Shown: positions 12,477-24,768 of the stretch, one piece after another
Numbering within the stretch: the first letter of the stretch is position 1
How the letters are laid out: every line of letters begins with the position of its first letter
Assembly (NCBI RefSeq): GCF_040412425.1
Contig: NC_089762.1
Location: forward strand, 24,389,391-24,453,390
Length of the DNA stretch: 64,000 bases
Source: Macrobrachium rosenbergii
Lineage: Eukaryota; Arthropoda; Malacostraca; Decapoda; Palaemonidae
Reading direction: 5' to 3'
Program-made: the position numbers and the translations under genes
Notes under the pieces: model-generated
What the model saw: the letters and a program-made list of their open reading frames with translations, nothing else
Told to the model about the DNA's origin: nothing
Database searches by the model: none

Positions 12477-15400
12477 TTGGTTCTTCAAAATATACTCTGA
12501 TTTAATGTCACATTCATGAAGCCGAGACACAAATGATGACTACTCATAAAACTCAATTTTGCTGTTGTATTAAATGACTGTAAATTTTGTTCTCAAATAC
12601 CATACTGAATAAATTTAACTTGCAGGACAGTTTTAGTGTATATTACGAAATGATTACTTTGTCGCCCCAAATTGCACAAAGTATTATAGATCAATTACAG
12701 TATACTGTACTCTATTTTTATCAAGCTACCCTCCCTTACTTCTCTCATAGCTTGAGTGATAATTTTTTTTTAAAAGGCTTCACCTACAAGGGCTTTGGTT
12801 TTGGCTAATCTCTGTGCAATATTTCCTAGGACTTTCTGATTTTTCTTTAAGAATAACCAGCCATCTCCAAGTCTAATTTCTTTTTCAAAAAGATGGTAGG
12901 TTATACAGAGCATAACAAGAGAACAACAATTCCCAAGCTAAGCAAATCACGGACTGCTGAACTTCCCTAATAAAAGTCGGAGGTGGTGGCCTGAAGATTT
13001 CAATATCTGGACTTACTAAGTTCCACAGAACAATGGTAACAATAGTGCTTAGAAAACTATACAGCAATGCTGCAATTTTAGATATGGAAGAGTGAAGGAG
13101 ACTGAGAATACAAGTAAAGGCAGGATTAATGACCACACCATTTGCATTAAATTGAAACAAAGGAGGGAGCAACCAAAATATATGAGCAATTTTAAACTGA
13201 TAAAATATAAAACAAAGCTATAGTCACAGGAACATAGAAAGGAACTCGATAAAGTAAAACATAACCCAAAATTTTCAAAAGTTAATTTAGAAATGTGAAA
13301 AATGTCCTGTCTCCAATACAAATTAAACATTTTTCTGAACAACCAAAATGCTGTATTAATAGAAAAGAGCTTCTGATAAGTGAGAACAGATCAATTCGTG
13401 GATGAGAGTAAAGGCAGCTTACGATTGGTAGCTGAAAAAAGCAAAATGTGTGTGGTGGAATTAATGGCAAAAGCACTAAAATGAAGATATGCATACTAGA
13501 GAGGGTAACTGAAAAAAAAGGGCATATAAGCATGCAGAATCCCAAAGAACACAAGACATAGGGAAGGGACCAGATATCAACAATCAGCTACAAATATACA
13601 GACATTGGGTAAAAACCTATTAACGAGATAAAAAAGGAAAAAAATTATAGGCAAGAAACTTGGTTGAGTTCTTTGATGAAACCCACTAATTACCATTGTG
13701 ATATCAAAAGTAACAACAGCAAATAATAACCATAAGTCCTGCAGACAATATAATTAATAATTAGTACTAAAAGAGAAGCAAGTCCCCTGGCTGCAATAGT
13801 TTACCAAGACAGACTCGGGGCAAATATTGAAAGGGAGCAAACTATACACACCTTAAAAACATATGGAGGGGCCACAAAACAGCAGTATGACAGGCACTGC
13901 AATTGAAAGACTTAGTGGGGAAATGAGAGCCACAAAGGGTGGCCTTTCCACAGTCAGTCAATAGAAAAGAGGGAAAGGTGAATTTACAGAAACTGAACAC
14001 TATTAACAATGAACCCAGAGTTTTTTTTTTTTTGGCAGCAAACAAGATCAAGAAAGAACAAATCCTTATATGGTAGTACTGTATAGCCAAGTTTTTGTTC
14101 CCTCCAAAACTCAAAAATACTTTTGAGTACAGTATTTTTGTCTGCTGAGACCTCTTTCTACCTCCAAAGACACTTTTTTGGGGGGGCTCTTCAATATAAA
14201 GCACAATGGACTTCAGCACATTAATAAATGTAGCTTTACACAATCAACTTTAGCAACCTAAGGAGTTTAATATTTTACAGTTGATAGAAGCAAAAATAAT
14301 ACAGATTTAATAATGACTGTAAAACAGCAGTATGATCTCTTAGCAGTGCATGAAGGAAAAAATATTGCAATTCAGAAAGTTGAAAAAACAGAAAACACAC
14401 AGTAAATACATCATCCTGTAAAGCCCTTTGCAAGACTGGCAGCTTAACAGATTCGACAGATAGACTGACCTTACCAAAGTCCACTACCTAGCATCACTGA
14501 TCAATGATGATATCCCCTCAGCCCCCAAGCTACATTGCTTTCTGTCCTATAATTTTTATCAATCTCCTTAGCTCCTCATCCAAGATGAGCATTTCTGGCT
14601 CCAAATTTTGCCTCTCAATTAAAATAAATTCAAAAAGGACTGCCACATGAGAGGTTACAATTTTGAGTCACTGTTCCTGTTAATGCTTTGACTACTCTTA
14701 AAGGGATACTTTGGCCACTGAATCATAATAAAGATTACAGTACAGTACATGATTCTTTTCTTAGAATGGCAAGTTTAACATTGCACTTTCTGTATACCTT
14801 ACTTCAAGACCCCTGCATTCAACTGCCTACAAGGTAGAGTATGCTGACAAATGTAATATAATATAGAGCACAGTTTTCCTTTCAAATGAAAAAACAGATC
14901 TTGATGTCAAAGAAACACCTGCATTTGGATGATATTTTTCAGAGATTAACAAGCCATATTCAATACACAATCTACAATAATAAAAAAAAAATCAGCATCA
15001 ATTCTGCAGATGTTTTATCCTATTTTTAGTTCCCCATAAACTCTAATCAAAGTGGAAGCAAAAACTAAAGGTCATATAAGATTAACAAAAAGAATAAAAA
15101 TTGTAAAAAATACAAGGTACAAGAAACACTTGCAGTTTGATGTTTTCCTTCCAGTAATAAATCAACCCATGCTGATAATAGCCACCCTTCCAATGCCTCA
15201 TCAAGCAGTCTAATCAATATGTAGGACACAAAGCACAGCATATCACAACTGGCTGTGGCAGAAACTGTTCAGAGTACAGTGTGAGGGGAAGGAGAATCAA
15301 TGTAAAGCACTATCCAGATGTGGAAATACGTATTTATAAATACAGGAAAACAAAAATAACCACACTTGGTTCACTATCATGAATATTGCATTAATAATGT

Positions 15401-16973
15401 GGTCATGACTCAAAAATCAGCTCCAAGTATATTACCCCTACTCACAGAGGAATATTAATTTGGTAACAATAATGCAAATGTGGAACTGGATTATGTTACT
15501 AAAATATTAACTTAAAATCCATGCTATGTTAATTTTTGATGATGAATAGTTCCTCAGAATCTTTTTAAATCGTTTTTCTGAAAATAACCAATACAGTAGT
15601 ACATTCACCAAATATATAAACCATCCTGTATACATTTCCTGTGTTATGCACTGACAGCAGGCTCAGCTCACACTGTCCAGCTTTCAATTCTCAAACTGGA
15701 CAAAAGGGAATGATATGGCATGCTCCCTAAGAATCCAGTGTACCTTTGTTGACTTGAGCAGTTAATTAAGTACCCAGCTGTTAGTGGAATGTTGTGGGTG
15801 CAACTGTTATGAACAGGGGAAGGAGAAAAAAAAAAACTTATCCAAGTGCGCAGTATTCTGTCAAATATACACAGTAGTACCTTTAAAGTGGGAGGGCCTC
15901 AATGAGGTACTCCTCATCCCAAAAGAGAAAAACCATTTAAAAGAGTTAATAGTCATTATTATTTCCAGATAGTCTAAAACTCTTCAAGAAAGAATTCATT
16001 TGTTGAACCGAGGAAAGCATGCTGTCAACTTCTGCCTTGTTCCCATAATAATGAAACATTGGCTTTCATAGAGATTCTGTCACTTGCATAGAGACAAACA
16101 AAACATCAATTGACACCAACTGACAATTTTAAAACTATGTAAGGGATACTGCTTACAGTACTCCTTGAACAAAACACTAAAGAAATAGCAGAATTTCTTT
16201 GTATAATAGCATTTACTCCAAAACCAAAGCCTTCAACTTTGTATTGCTTTGGCTTATTTCTTGTAGCTTTCAATTTCAAATTTTCCTAGCTCTGATTATT
16301 AACAAAATAAAAAATGAATCATTTGGCTCAACCCCACAGGCTTAGCCCAAAGAAATTAGACTTGATAGTCTGGCCAAGCTATTTTTTAATAACATTACTG
16401 GAATGGAATTTCCTATTTTTTTTAATGGACACAATGAATTCTAACGGAGTTCTCTCCTCCTTATTATACTGTAAATCACAAAGAATATACAATATACAAA
16501 ATTATGTCTGGGGGAAGCTTGTAACCTGTTATTACAAGTTTTTTAAAACAATTATCATCTGTAAATTAAACAAATTTCCCAAACCAAATTAGCTGACTCT
16601 TGCAACTCACATCCATACTTCTTAGTGCATTAGTCTAAATTTTAATCAACTGTTTTGTTTGCAAAGAAAAATTATAAATATAACATATTACATTGTAAAA
16701 ACTGACACTGTATTTCTGTTAATCACTAAAGTGATATGTACTAACTTGTACAATACCATGATACTCAGCAAATAGAAGCCAACAGCATATGCAGTGTATT
16801 TACAAGAGATTAAAGAAGACAATATTACAACTTACATTAAAAGCATTGGACATATTCATATCAATAACTACAAATAAGATTGCAGTAACCAAACTTTCAT
16901 AATAAAAAAAACTACAATTATTGAATACATTTGCAACACACAGTAAAGGTAAAGAATAAAAATTCACACTTAC

Positions 16974-16998
16974 CTGGATTCCTTCAAAATACTTCAAC
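16974..16998 (-). CDS. Candidate 25-nt microexon E of the Rab11-FIP3/4 (Nuf)-like gene
   Basis: Very small minus-strand exon between acceptor gtaatatcag and a consensus donor CCAG|gtaagt. Its first base completes Gln with the CA left by exon D, followed by LKYFEGIQ, and it ends in phase 0. The joined peptide reads SFRQLKYFEGIQ. The phase fit and strong donor are the support. The acceptor's pyrimidine tract is weak and 25 nt is short enough to arise by chance. Inclusion adds 25 nt, so skipping it would shift the frame. No convincing following exon was found at lower coordinates, so the 3' part of the gene is unplaced. Confidence 0.38.
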
Positions 16999-18317
16999 CT
17001 GATATTACATTTCTATGCATATATCTAAAATGCTGAACAGCAAAAAAAGCAGTGGATGCCTTCTGTATCACCAAGATTACAGCACAAAAATGTATTTAAA
17101 GGAATACAGAACACATTTTTCCCTCTAATATTGTGAATAATAACTAAAATACTACCTAATTCTGTACCAAGAAACTCTACGAGAAAAAAAGCACTTTAGA
17201 CAATTTCTTCTGGATTCTACTCTTGGCAATACAACTAAGAAATTTTTTATAGAAGCTTCATACTAAGACCTTCTGATGTCTCTCCAGCATATGTGTTCAA
17301 GCTAACGTGTCATTAACAGTTTTGATCAGCAACAGAAAAAAAAGCAAATGCTAAAACTTTAACAGCAACAAAACACATTTTTGCAATATTTCCAGAAATT
17401 AAATGAAATACTTCAGCTACTTAATAAAAATCTGCTGTGCCAAAAACTAACTTAGGCTTAAAGAATACAGTTATGCAAACTTGGCAAATATTACATCCTT
17501 TTAATCTGTATTTCTATTCCTAAGCACAGGAAATTTATCTTATTCAAAACTAATTTAAACTGCCAGCAAAGCTCACAGTTCTCATTAATATCGTAATGTG
17601 TAAATTTATTTATTTCATGTACACACTTAATTAAACACTAACATGAGTACTCAAAAGATTTTTTACCAATTAATTCTAGCCTCACAGGCGTACCCCCTTT
17701 ATTTTGTAAATTACATAAGTAAGGTAATTTTGGTTATCTTTCAGGTAAATGTAGCCTCCCATTGTTCACTAACATGAAAAAATAAACTTTAAAATGTTGC
17801 AGAGCAGCAGAAACACACAAGGTACATGCTGAAGTGACAGTAAATGACTGGAAAAAAAAAACTAGCTTTCATAAGCAGAGTTTTTAGTGCTTGCTCCAAG
17901 CAGTACTGTAATGTTTGTTTAGAAAAATTTAAAAAAAAAGTTACTGGTAATAGCTAATGATACTTGGGCTTCCTTTCTCTAACTAAAGACATACTCCATT
18001 GATACTTCATTCATTTTCCTCAAAACAAACATAATCGGCATCACCTAAAATACTAAATAATATCAATGAGGTGTAAATGGTGGTACATGCATGGGGTACC
18101 AATTCCATTAAATGCATTCCTTAAAAAGTGCAAATTTGCAAACTACATTAGAATCATTCACCTAAAGTTAAACAAACTAGTAGCAAAAATATAAAACGTT
18201 CCTCTATAGGAAGTTTCTAAACAGAACCATCTAAAATACAGTAAATGCATACAACTAAAGCACAACACTACAGAAACATCCCATCACCAAAATGGACAAA
18301 AAGATGTGGGTGCTTAC

Positions 18318-18365
18318 TGTCGGAATGAACCCCAGCGACGCGGGGCCACGATTTTCTCCTGTGCG
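18318..18365 (-). CDS. Internal exon D of the Rab11-FIP3/4 (Nuf)-like gene
   Basis: Short minus-strand exon (48 nt). The acceptor is cttccttcattag and the donor GACA|gtaagc. Its first base completes Ser with the AG from exon C. It then encodes AQEKIVAPRRWGSFR and leaves CA for the next exon. It is clearly GC-richer than the surrounding AT-rich intron, with several CpGs (cagcgacgcgg on the plus strand). PRRWGSFR continues the basic, serine-containing character of exon C. No domain was recognised. At 48 nt it can be skipped or included without shifting the frame, so alternative splicing is possible. Confidence 0.6.
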
Positions 18366-21032
18366 CTAATGAAGGAAGAGGGAGAAAAAAATTTCAGTGT
18401 AAACCATATGACAGGTCACCTACTGCAAGATTTTTCTACTTAGATCAAAATCTATATTGGCTAGGAAGGAAACTTTGTAAGTTATTTGAATGAAAAGAGT
18501 ACATGACAAGTTGCTTCCTCCTTGACAGGTGCAATTCACAAGGGGATTCCATGCTTACTATTCTAATTCTCTCATAGATTCTTAATAATGATTCATTCAA
18601 TAGCATGACGAGCAAAGAATAAGATTAATTCCAGTCAAATGAACCAAGACACCATAAACTAAATCATATTCATCTAGACAAGACAAATTTTTATGTCTTA
18701 ATATAGAGTGATTGCTAAACATTTTTTAAAGGATTTTATCACAAGTTCATACAACATTTGGTTATGCACTATTTAGTGCTTCCATACAATTAGCATGTCT
18801 TATTTTATAACACTGGACTAGGAAAGAAGAATGACCAATTAAAATATAAGCCACCCATACAAGCCTTGCATTAACCCACACTGCGCAATTACTAGATAAA
18901 ATACAAGAGAAGTAAGTACCACAGCATCATTATTATTGTTACGAAGTACATCCAAAGATATCAATCCAAACCACAGAACATGACACAAGGGAAAAGAGAA
19001 GTCAGTAATCTGTAAGAGAGTAATACTGTCAAACAGTTTGGCAATGCACTTTACAAATAGTGTTAGCACACAAAAGCTATGAAGTTTAAATAATTATTTA
19101 ATTCAGAAAACTAAAACTATTTTTACAACTTTTTTTTCTATTATAATCAAGAGTCATGAAAATGTAATGTAATGTTCATGTGACATCCGAAAATTAAGTA
19201 TTAACTTCCATTCACTGACTATGGTAAGTGTTACTGCATCCCACTTATTTTTAAGCAGCCAAAAAGTAATTTTTACATTCTACTAACCATCTTAAATCAA
19301 TATTTTACTAAATAAATAAATTTATCCTGTGAGAGAGTATTGCACTACATTCAGTGTGCTGTATGTAGTTCTTTGCAAAATCCTTTTGGCTCCAGCTGCT
19401 CTACGTCTTTTGTGCTTTCATCCACTCCCTCCATCATCATTCAGTTTTCTCATTTTCTTCTTGCTCAAAATTCATTTGTTTAAGCATATGAAACTTCATT
19501 CACTGATCATATTAAAATACTTTTTTTATACTATCAATAATTATATATCATTCACTATCATACATGAACACTAATCAAACTTTCGTTATTGCCAAATCAT
19601 GTTTTACTTACATTCCAGATCTGTAAATCTTGGTAATGTCATATTTCATTGGCACTGTATTTACTGTTCATTAAAAACAAAAAACTTTAGTATACTGACT
19701 ATTAAAGAAGTCTATTATTAACTAAGGACGGTCTTTATTTCCTTTTAATCATAAAATGTAAAATTTACTAGAAAGCATGAGCTATTTATGACTGATTTTT
19801 GATCACATACTACACAATTTAGATTTGAGAAATATTCAATTTATTAATACCTGTTTAATGCTGACTGCTATCAAAGAAGGGAATTAACCACGTGAAAGTG
19901 TGAAGGTTACTCAAAGCATACTATACCTAATACAAAAACTGCCTTGAAAGAAATGACGACAGCAAGATATATCACAGGAAAGCATGTAAGGCAATATGCA
20001 TCCAACAATCTGCAGCATCACCTTGAAAAAATTTAACCTCAAAAACAAGTAACAAAAATTCTACTGAGATTGCTTGAATCTTCAATTTACACACAAACAA
20101 AAACCATGAATAAAGTGGAAAACGAAAACAGATAAAGTGGAAGCAAATGTTAGCAAGGCAAATTAGTTGGAAAAAATAGTGCAATCATTCAAACAGACTG
20201 AAATTACTTCATCTCTTTAAATTACTTCAATTGAGATTACAAGAACAGAATTAGGAAAAATCCCTAACAATGTAAAAATCTACACCTAAAATGTTTTGCC
20301 AACTCACTGAAATTGTCATAACACACGATATCCATTGAAGAGTACATACTGTGTAGTGTATATGCTTTTCAAACATTGTACCTCAAAAAGAGAGATTTAT
20401 GGAAATTTTGTAAAGCTAGTTCCAGAGAGGTACTGAATAAAAAAAAAAAAGTAAACTATACTACTTTCTTATTAATCAATTGCTGAAATGTCACTAGACA
20501 GAAAAACTGACTACTGTACTCATGTTCCCTGGATTTCAAAAACATGTTAAATTTTGTAAAAGCAGTCCTACAATATTATTATTATTATTAATAAAAAACT
20601 TTGTCAGAGGCATTTCTTAAAGCATTTAAGTAAAATCTGTAGTAAATGATTCCCAATAATTCATACTATACATAATTCTCTGCAATGGACAAGTGTGCAG
20701 TTTTCACTATTAGGATCATATACCATTTGAGAAGCGAAAGTTATGCCATGCAGAATTGTGAAATTTTAGAGTACATCACAATCACGTAACCAGTTTTGCC
20801 AGGGAAATTATATAAGCAATGCAACAGAAATACAAATCTGCAGAAGCAACAAACAGTTTCAGCATTACAAGTTCACCATGCAATATGAATACCAGCGCTG
20901 TTTATTGCCCATGCTGCTGCAATTGCTGTATGCCTCTGAAAATTGTGCAAATTGGCCACCACCTGCTAGTTCTAAAAAAATACAAATGGGAAGAAATGGT
21001 GCAAGTTAAGTACATTCAAATGATATCAGTAC

Positions 21033-21137
21033 CTGGACGATCCTCTTAATGACCTGCGAACCCATGAGTTCCTACGACTAAAATTACTTGGAGGGAGAGA
21101 GTGAGGCGGACCTCTCATGGAGTCATCAAGTTCATCA
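21033..21137 (-). CDS. Internal exon C of the Rab11-FIP3/4 (Nuf)-like gene (basic Ser/Arg motif)
   Basis: Minus-strand exon of 105 nt. The acceptor is ttggcccgcag and the donor TCCAG|gtactg. Its first base completes a Gly codon with exon B and its last two (AG) pass to exon D. The peptide starts DELDDSMRGPPHSLPPSNFS and continues RRNSWVRRSLRGSS. The RRNSWVRRSLR run is basic with serines in R-x-x-S settings (RRNS, RRS), typical of sites for basophilic kinases such as PKA or Akt and possible 14-3-3 docking. The charge switches sharply from acidic exon B to basic exon C. No catalytic domain is visible. Confidence 0.68.
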
Positions 21138-22006
21138 CTGCGGGCCAAATGAATTGAATTAGTATACAGAGGAACAGTGGAAACTTCCTCATTTAAAGTT
21201 CTCCAGTGCTTAAGAACATCTGTACTTCAGTTAACCAAGATGATACATTAATCTCATATACAGAACAATATCTAAAAAAAAAAAAACAGGAAGATTTCAG
21301 ATGAAATTTAAGGTGCATCGCACTACAAAATATAAAATATGCTATGTACAAAGTTATCTTTCTGTAATCATCTACAAGAAATTCCTTTGCAAACCACTGT
21401 ACCTGGAATCAATATGACATTAGTTAAGGATTTTTTTGTAAATAGGTTTATGCAAACTCTGAAAATGAATGACGTAAGGAAAGCGCTATTGTAACTTAAA
21501 AATAGTTTATAATGTGTGCAAAGTATATATTCATCGTTTATCTAAACAATTCCCTTCTTTATAAAATGGATATTTTAGATTGATCAGAATGCAGCTTAAT
21601 GTAAATTATGCTAAATAACAATAATGTACATGTACATTGGTATTTCTTTCATCAGTAATTTCTCTTAACCAAGAGTACATATGTGAGGTGGTCCTATGTG
21701 TGTGGGGTCTATGGCAAACCTCTTACCTAGCAACTACAGACAATACTTTCTCTTTTCTTAGTGAAGCACCTTGTATGCACACACATTTGTTTACTTCATC
21801 TCACAATGTTCCCTTAACAATGCTGGAGGATTTTGCCAGAAAACTTCCATTTTTCAAACATTTGTCGCTGAAAATGGCTATTTTGGCCCATATTAATCCA
21901 GTCTGCTCAAGTGTGTGCAAAACATAAGCAGGGATCTTGCATAAAGTATGCATATTTGCACCCTACAAACACTGTATGTACAAAAAAAGAAAAGAAGGTA
22001 TCTCAC

Positions 22007-22102
22007 CCCATCTGAGCAGTGTCGGAGTCACAATCTAAATCATCAGCTTCTCCATTACAGGCAAAGACTTCTTCATCTCGGTCACTCATACTCGAACAAC
22101 CG
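22007..22102 (-). CDS. Internal exon B of the Rab11-FIP3/4 (Nuf)-like gene (acidic motif)
   Basis: Minus-strand exon of 96 nt. The acceptor is tcaacatttcag and the donor ATGGG|gtgaga. It takes up the two bases left by exon A and leaves GG for exon C. The peptide begins GCSSMSDRDEEVF and continues ACNGEADDLDCDSDTAQM, so it is strongly acidic. The segment EEVFACNGEADDLDC lines up without gaps, from memory, with EEQFEDYGEGDDVDC in the acidic region of vertebrate Rab11-FIP4, with 9 of 15 residues identical. Those proteins bind Rab11 and Arf GTPases and steer recycling endosomes, notably in cytokinesis. Drosophila Nuf is the arthropod member. The match was not checked by search, so the exon is more certain than the family. 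Confidence 0.68.
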
Positions 22103-22840
22103 CTGAAATGTTGAGGCAACAATTAATAAAACATATTTAGATTTAACTGACAATAATTAAATAATTTATAACATATCTGATTTAACTGACATTAGTTATA
22201 TAATCTATAATAAATAAAAATATCTAGTGATACAGGCAAAAAAAAAAATGAACTGCATTCCATCTCTCGAGCTATCCTTTTCTTTATTAATAACTTCCTG
22301 TAGTCATGTTTTTTTGTTAGTCACTCAAACCTTTATATTTCTCCCTTCAATTCCCGCTACCTGAATGGTGATCCCATCTCTGAATAAAATCCAGTTTTAC
22401 CAATGCACAGTTTCTATCTATTACCTCTTCGACCCAATGCTTCTACTTTTAGCGTTTCAAATTACCACTGAATGGTCTAAGAGACAAAGTTCTTTAATGC
22501 ATCCTAGTTATGACAGTCATCTCCATCCTTATCCAAAATAATTCTGCTATCTTTAAGGCATTTCACATTTCTTTGCCTATATTTTCCTTGATTCTGTTAT
22601 TACGAATCCAAATTTTTCCTTTCCCGAAACCGGGATATTTAAGAGTAATAGGTCACATGTTTTATCCACGTAAATAAAAATTTAAAAAATTAAAACAGTC
22701 TGACAGAAAGCTTCATTTATCTTACAATATCGTGAGGGTATGCGTTCGTTATGAATCTCGTATTAGGAATTATAATAGTTACTTTCAGGTCCATAAGCTT
22801 TTCTTTAAGCCTCAAGTTTTAAAGCGCTTCCTCTTATTCT

Positions 22841-22843
<3 letters not shown>

Positions 22844-22902
<59 letters not shown>
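22844..22902. repeat. (GA)n microsatellite
   Basis: Uninterrupted GA run of about 59 bp. It marks the upper edge of the repeat-poor block. Confidence 0.97.
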
Positions 22903-22905
<3 letters not shown>

Positions 22906-23705
22906 AACGAGTCTTCTCGTCGTCATGATAAAAAAAAGACCAGAAATCTCCACCAGAGGACTCCACCCCCACAGGAAGAATGTATTCGACGTCTCCCAGA
23001 GTGGCAAGATAATTAGGAGACAGAGACAGAGACAAGAGAAAATGGAAAAGCAGAACACCGCTTTCTTTCATTATGAAAAGCCGGGGGAGGGGTACCGGAG
23101 GGGCTGAAGACCGGTGGTAATGCAGAGAGGGCTGAGGGAATGACAGTGACGCAGTGATCACCATAAATTTTTTTATTTCCATTCCGGGCTTTAAAAAATC
23201 CGAAAGCAACAGTATTGACCAATCATAAATTTACAAGTAAAATTTACGTGTGATTTACGCGTAGTTCAGCGTTCATTAGCACAGCATTAAGTTTAGATGG
23301 GCGTAGACAGGATGGAAATCATTCATGTGCATGTATGTCAGGGCGGGGGTCCCCGGGTAAAAACTATGGTTGCTCACAGAGCTTCTGTTGGGATAAAATA
23401 CTTCTTTGCGTATTCATGTCTTATGCATTATAACCTGCAATTAAAATATAATGCATCACGTAGAGACATTAATTATCTACGACTGCATCATAACAACAAA
23501 AAAACAATAATTACCTTGAATAGCATCGTACACAGAACAGCAACTACCAACCGGTGCATATCTGCGAAATCTGCCTGGCCTTCAGAACAATATTGAGGTT
23601 TTTATGGGTTTTTCATCAAGTGTCAGTTTGGCCACAATTATTTGATTTCAGTGCTGTATTTTACGTACTTTTACAGTTACATAATTAAATAATATTACTG
23701 TTAAT

Positions 23706-23707
<2 letters not shown>

Positions 23708-23786
<79 letters not shown>
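23708..23786. repeat. (TC)n microsatellite
   Basis: Uninterrupted TC run of about 79 bp. Confidence 0.97.
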
Positions 23787-23790
<4 letters not shown>

Positions 23791-24541
23791 CAACGCTCCA
23801 CAATCTAAAATTAGCTCGTGATCATTTAGACATGCAATAAGTGAAGCATTCTGCAGTCTAAGTAATGTCTGAATATCTCTTTAGTGAGAACGTCTCCTAA
23901 ATAAGGCATTATCTTCTCAAGTCACCCTGTGTGACCATCCACGTCATAACATCCGCTACTAGAATGAGGAACTTCGTCTTCATCCCTCCCGATTTTCTGG
24001 AACACTTAACCTGCATCTTTTTCCTAAAAACTGGTTTCGTGTGTTACCGCTTGGATTAACAGAGGCCAATATTTCCGCAGACACTGGTTTTTATGTATTA
24101 AATAATCGCAGAATGGGCGAAATCGAGACTTCATAAAGTCCGATAATGTCAGCAAAACAGCTTAAGCACGATGGTTCCTCCTCTACACTAAACGCTTACC
24201 AGGAAACTGAGGCAATGGCGATTTTACATAGACAATCTTGGGCTCATGAACAGTAGATCAGGGTTTGAAAATTTCCCTGTGTTATTTAAAACCACGACTA
24301 AGTTAGCCATACATCTCTCAAAAACAATTATTTTCTAGAAAAAATTACCTACGACAACTATAAATTATGTCCGGAAACTAAAAATGGGTCAGCCTGACGA
24401 GCCACATAGGGCAGATAGGAGGGCCTCCAAGAATAAACAAAGGTGATGATGATCGCAATGGACGCCTTATAGGGCAGTGAATTTAACCCCCAGCAGCAAC
24501 TAGCCCTTGAATGTGAGATACTCCAGCGGGCGTGCATTTAC

Positions 24542-24768
24542 CTGTGAGTCTTCCTGGTGGAGTCCGGCGAGGCTGTCGAAGCTCCGAAGGCAGAGTCGAG
24601 GTCGGTCAGGGAAGAAGGGGAGCCGCGATCGTCGCCTGGCATCCTCCTCACCTCATCCACATCGACAATAACGCCTCCTCCGCTACCTACGACTCCGCCG
24701 CCGCTAACACAGCCTCCTCCGCTCGCGTCTAGTTCGGACAGGAGATCGCCGCCGTCAGTTGTACACCC
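24542..24768 (-). CDS. Internal exon A of a Rab11-FIP3/4 (Nuf)-like gene, partial
   Basis: First (most 5') of five collinear minus-strand exons. The acceptor reads ttgtatttcag and the donor CACAG|gtaaat. At 227 nt it starts in phase 0 and leaves two bases (AG), which join the first base of the next exon to make Ser. The peptide begins GCTTDGGDLLSELD, has a glycine-rich stretch, then RRMPGDDRGSPSSLTDLDS and ends STRKTH. It is low in hydrophobic residues and probably disordered, which suits a regulatory region. The exon is much richer in GC and CpG than its AT-rich flanks. No upstream exon could be placed. Identification rests on the following exon. The exon call is firm because phase and splice sites agree across all five exons. 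The family assignment is inference. Confidence 0.7.

Larger units (their letters stand above)
9488..16973. other. AT-rich, repeat-poor DNA; intron or 3' UTR of the minus-strand gene
   Basis: Contains two overlapping hairpins (9918) and one ATT tract (12436). Long dinucleotide runs are absent. One splice-flanked 45-nt minus-strand block at 13852-13896 is discussed separately. The longest non-repetitive open frame (13842-14243, minus) has K-runs and no coding look. Confidence 0.5.
16999..24541 (-). other. Introns of the five-exon minus-strand gene
   Basis: The four gaps between exons A-E are about 2.4, 0.9, 2.7 and 1.3 kb. They are AT-rich with few repeats, except two dinucleotide runs in the first intron (22844 and 23708). 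Nothing else could be supported in them. Confidence 0.6.

Noticed and set aside
13842..14243. 133-codon minus-strand open frame
   Set aside because: The composition is intron-like with a poly-Lys run from an oligo-T stretch, and no recognisable motif supports it.
15677..15702. Good acceptor (cccttttgtccag) and donor (gtgagc) around 24 nt on the minus strand
   Set aside because: In the phase required after microexon E the block hits a TGA after three codons.
18980..19020. Acceptor-like ctctcttacag with an open 90-nt block on the minus strand (18930-19015)
   Set aside because: Its phase does not fit between exons C and D of the surrounding gene, and the peptide looks like translated intron.
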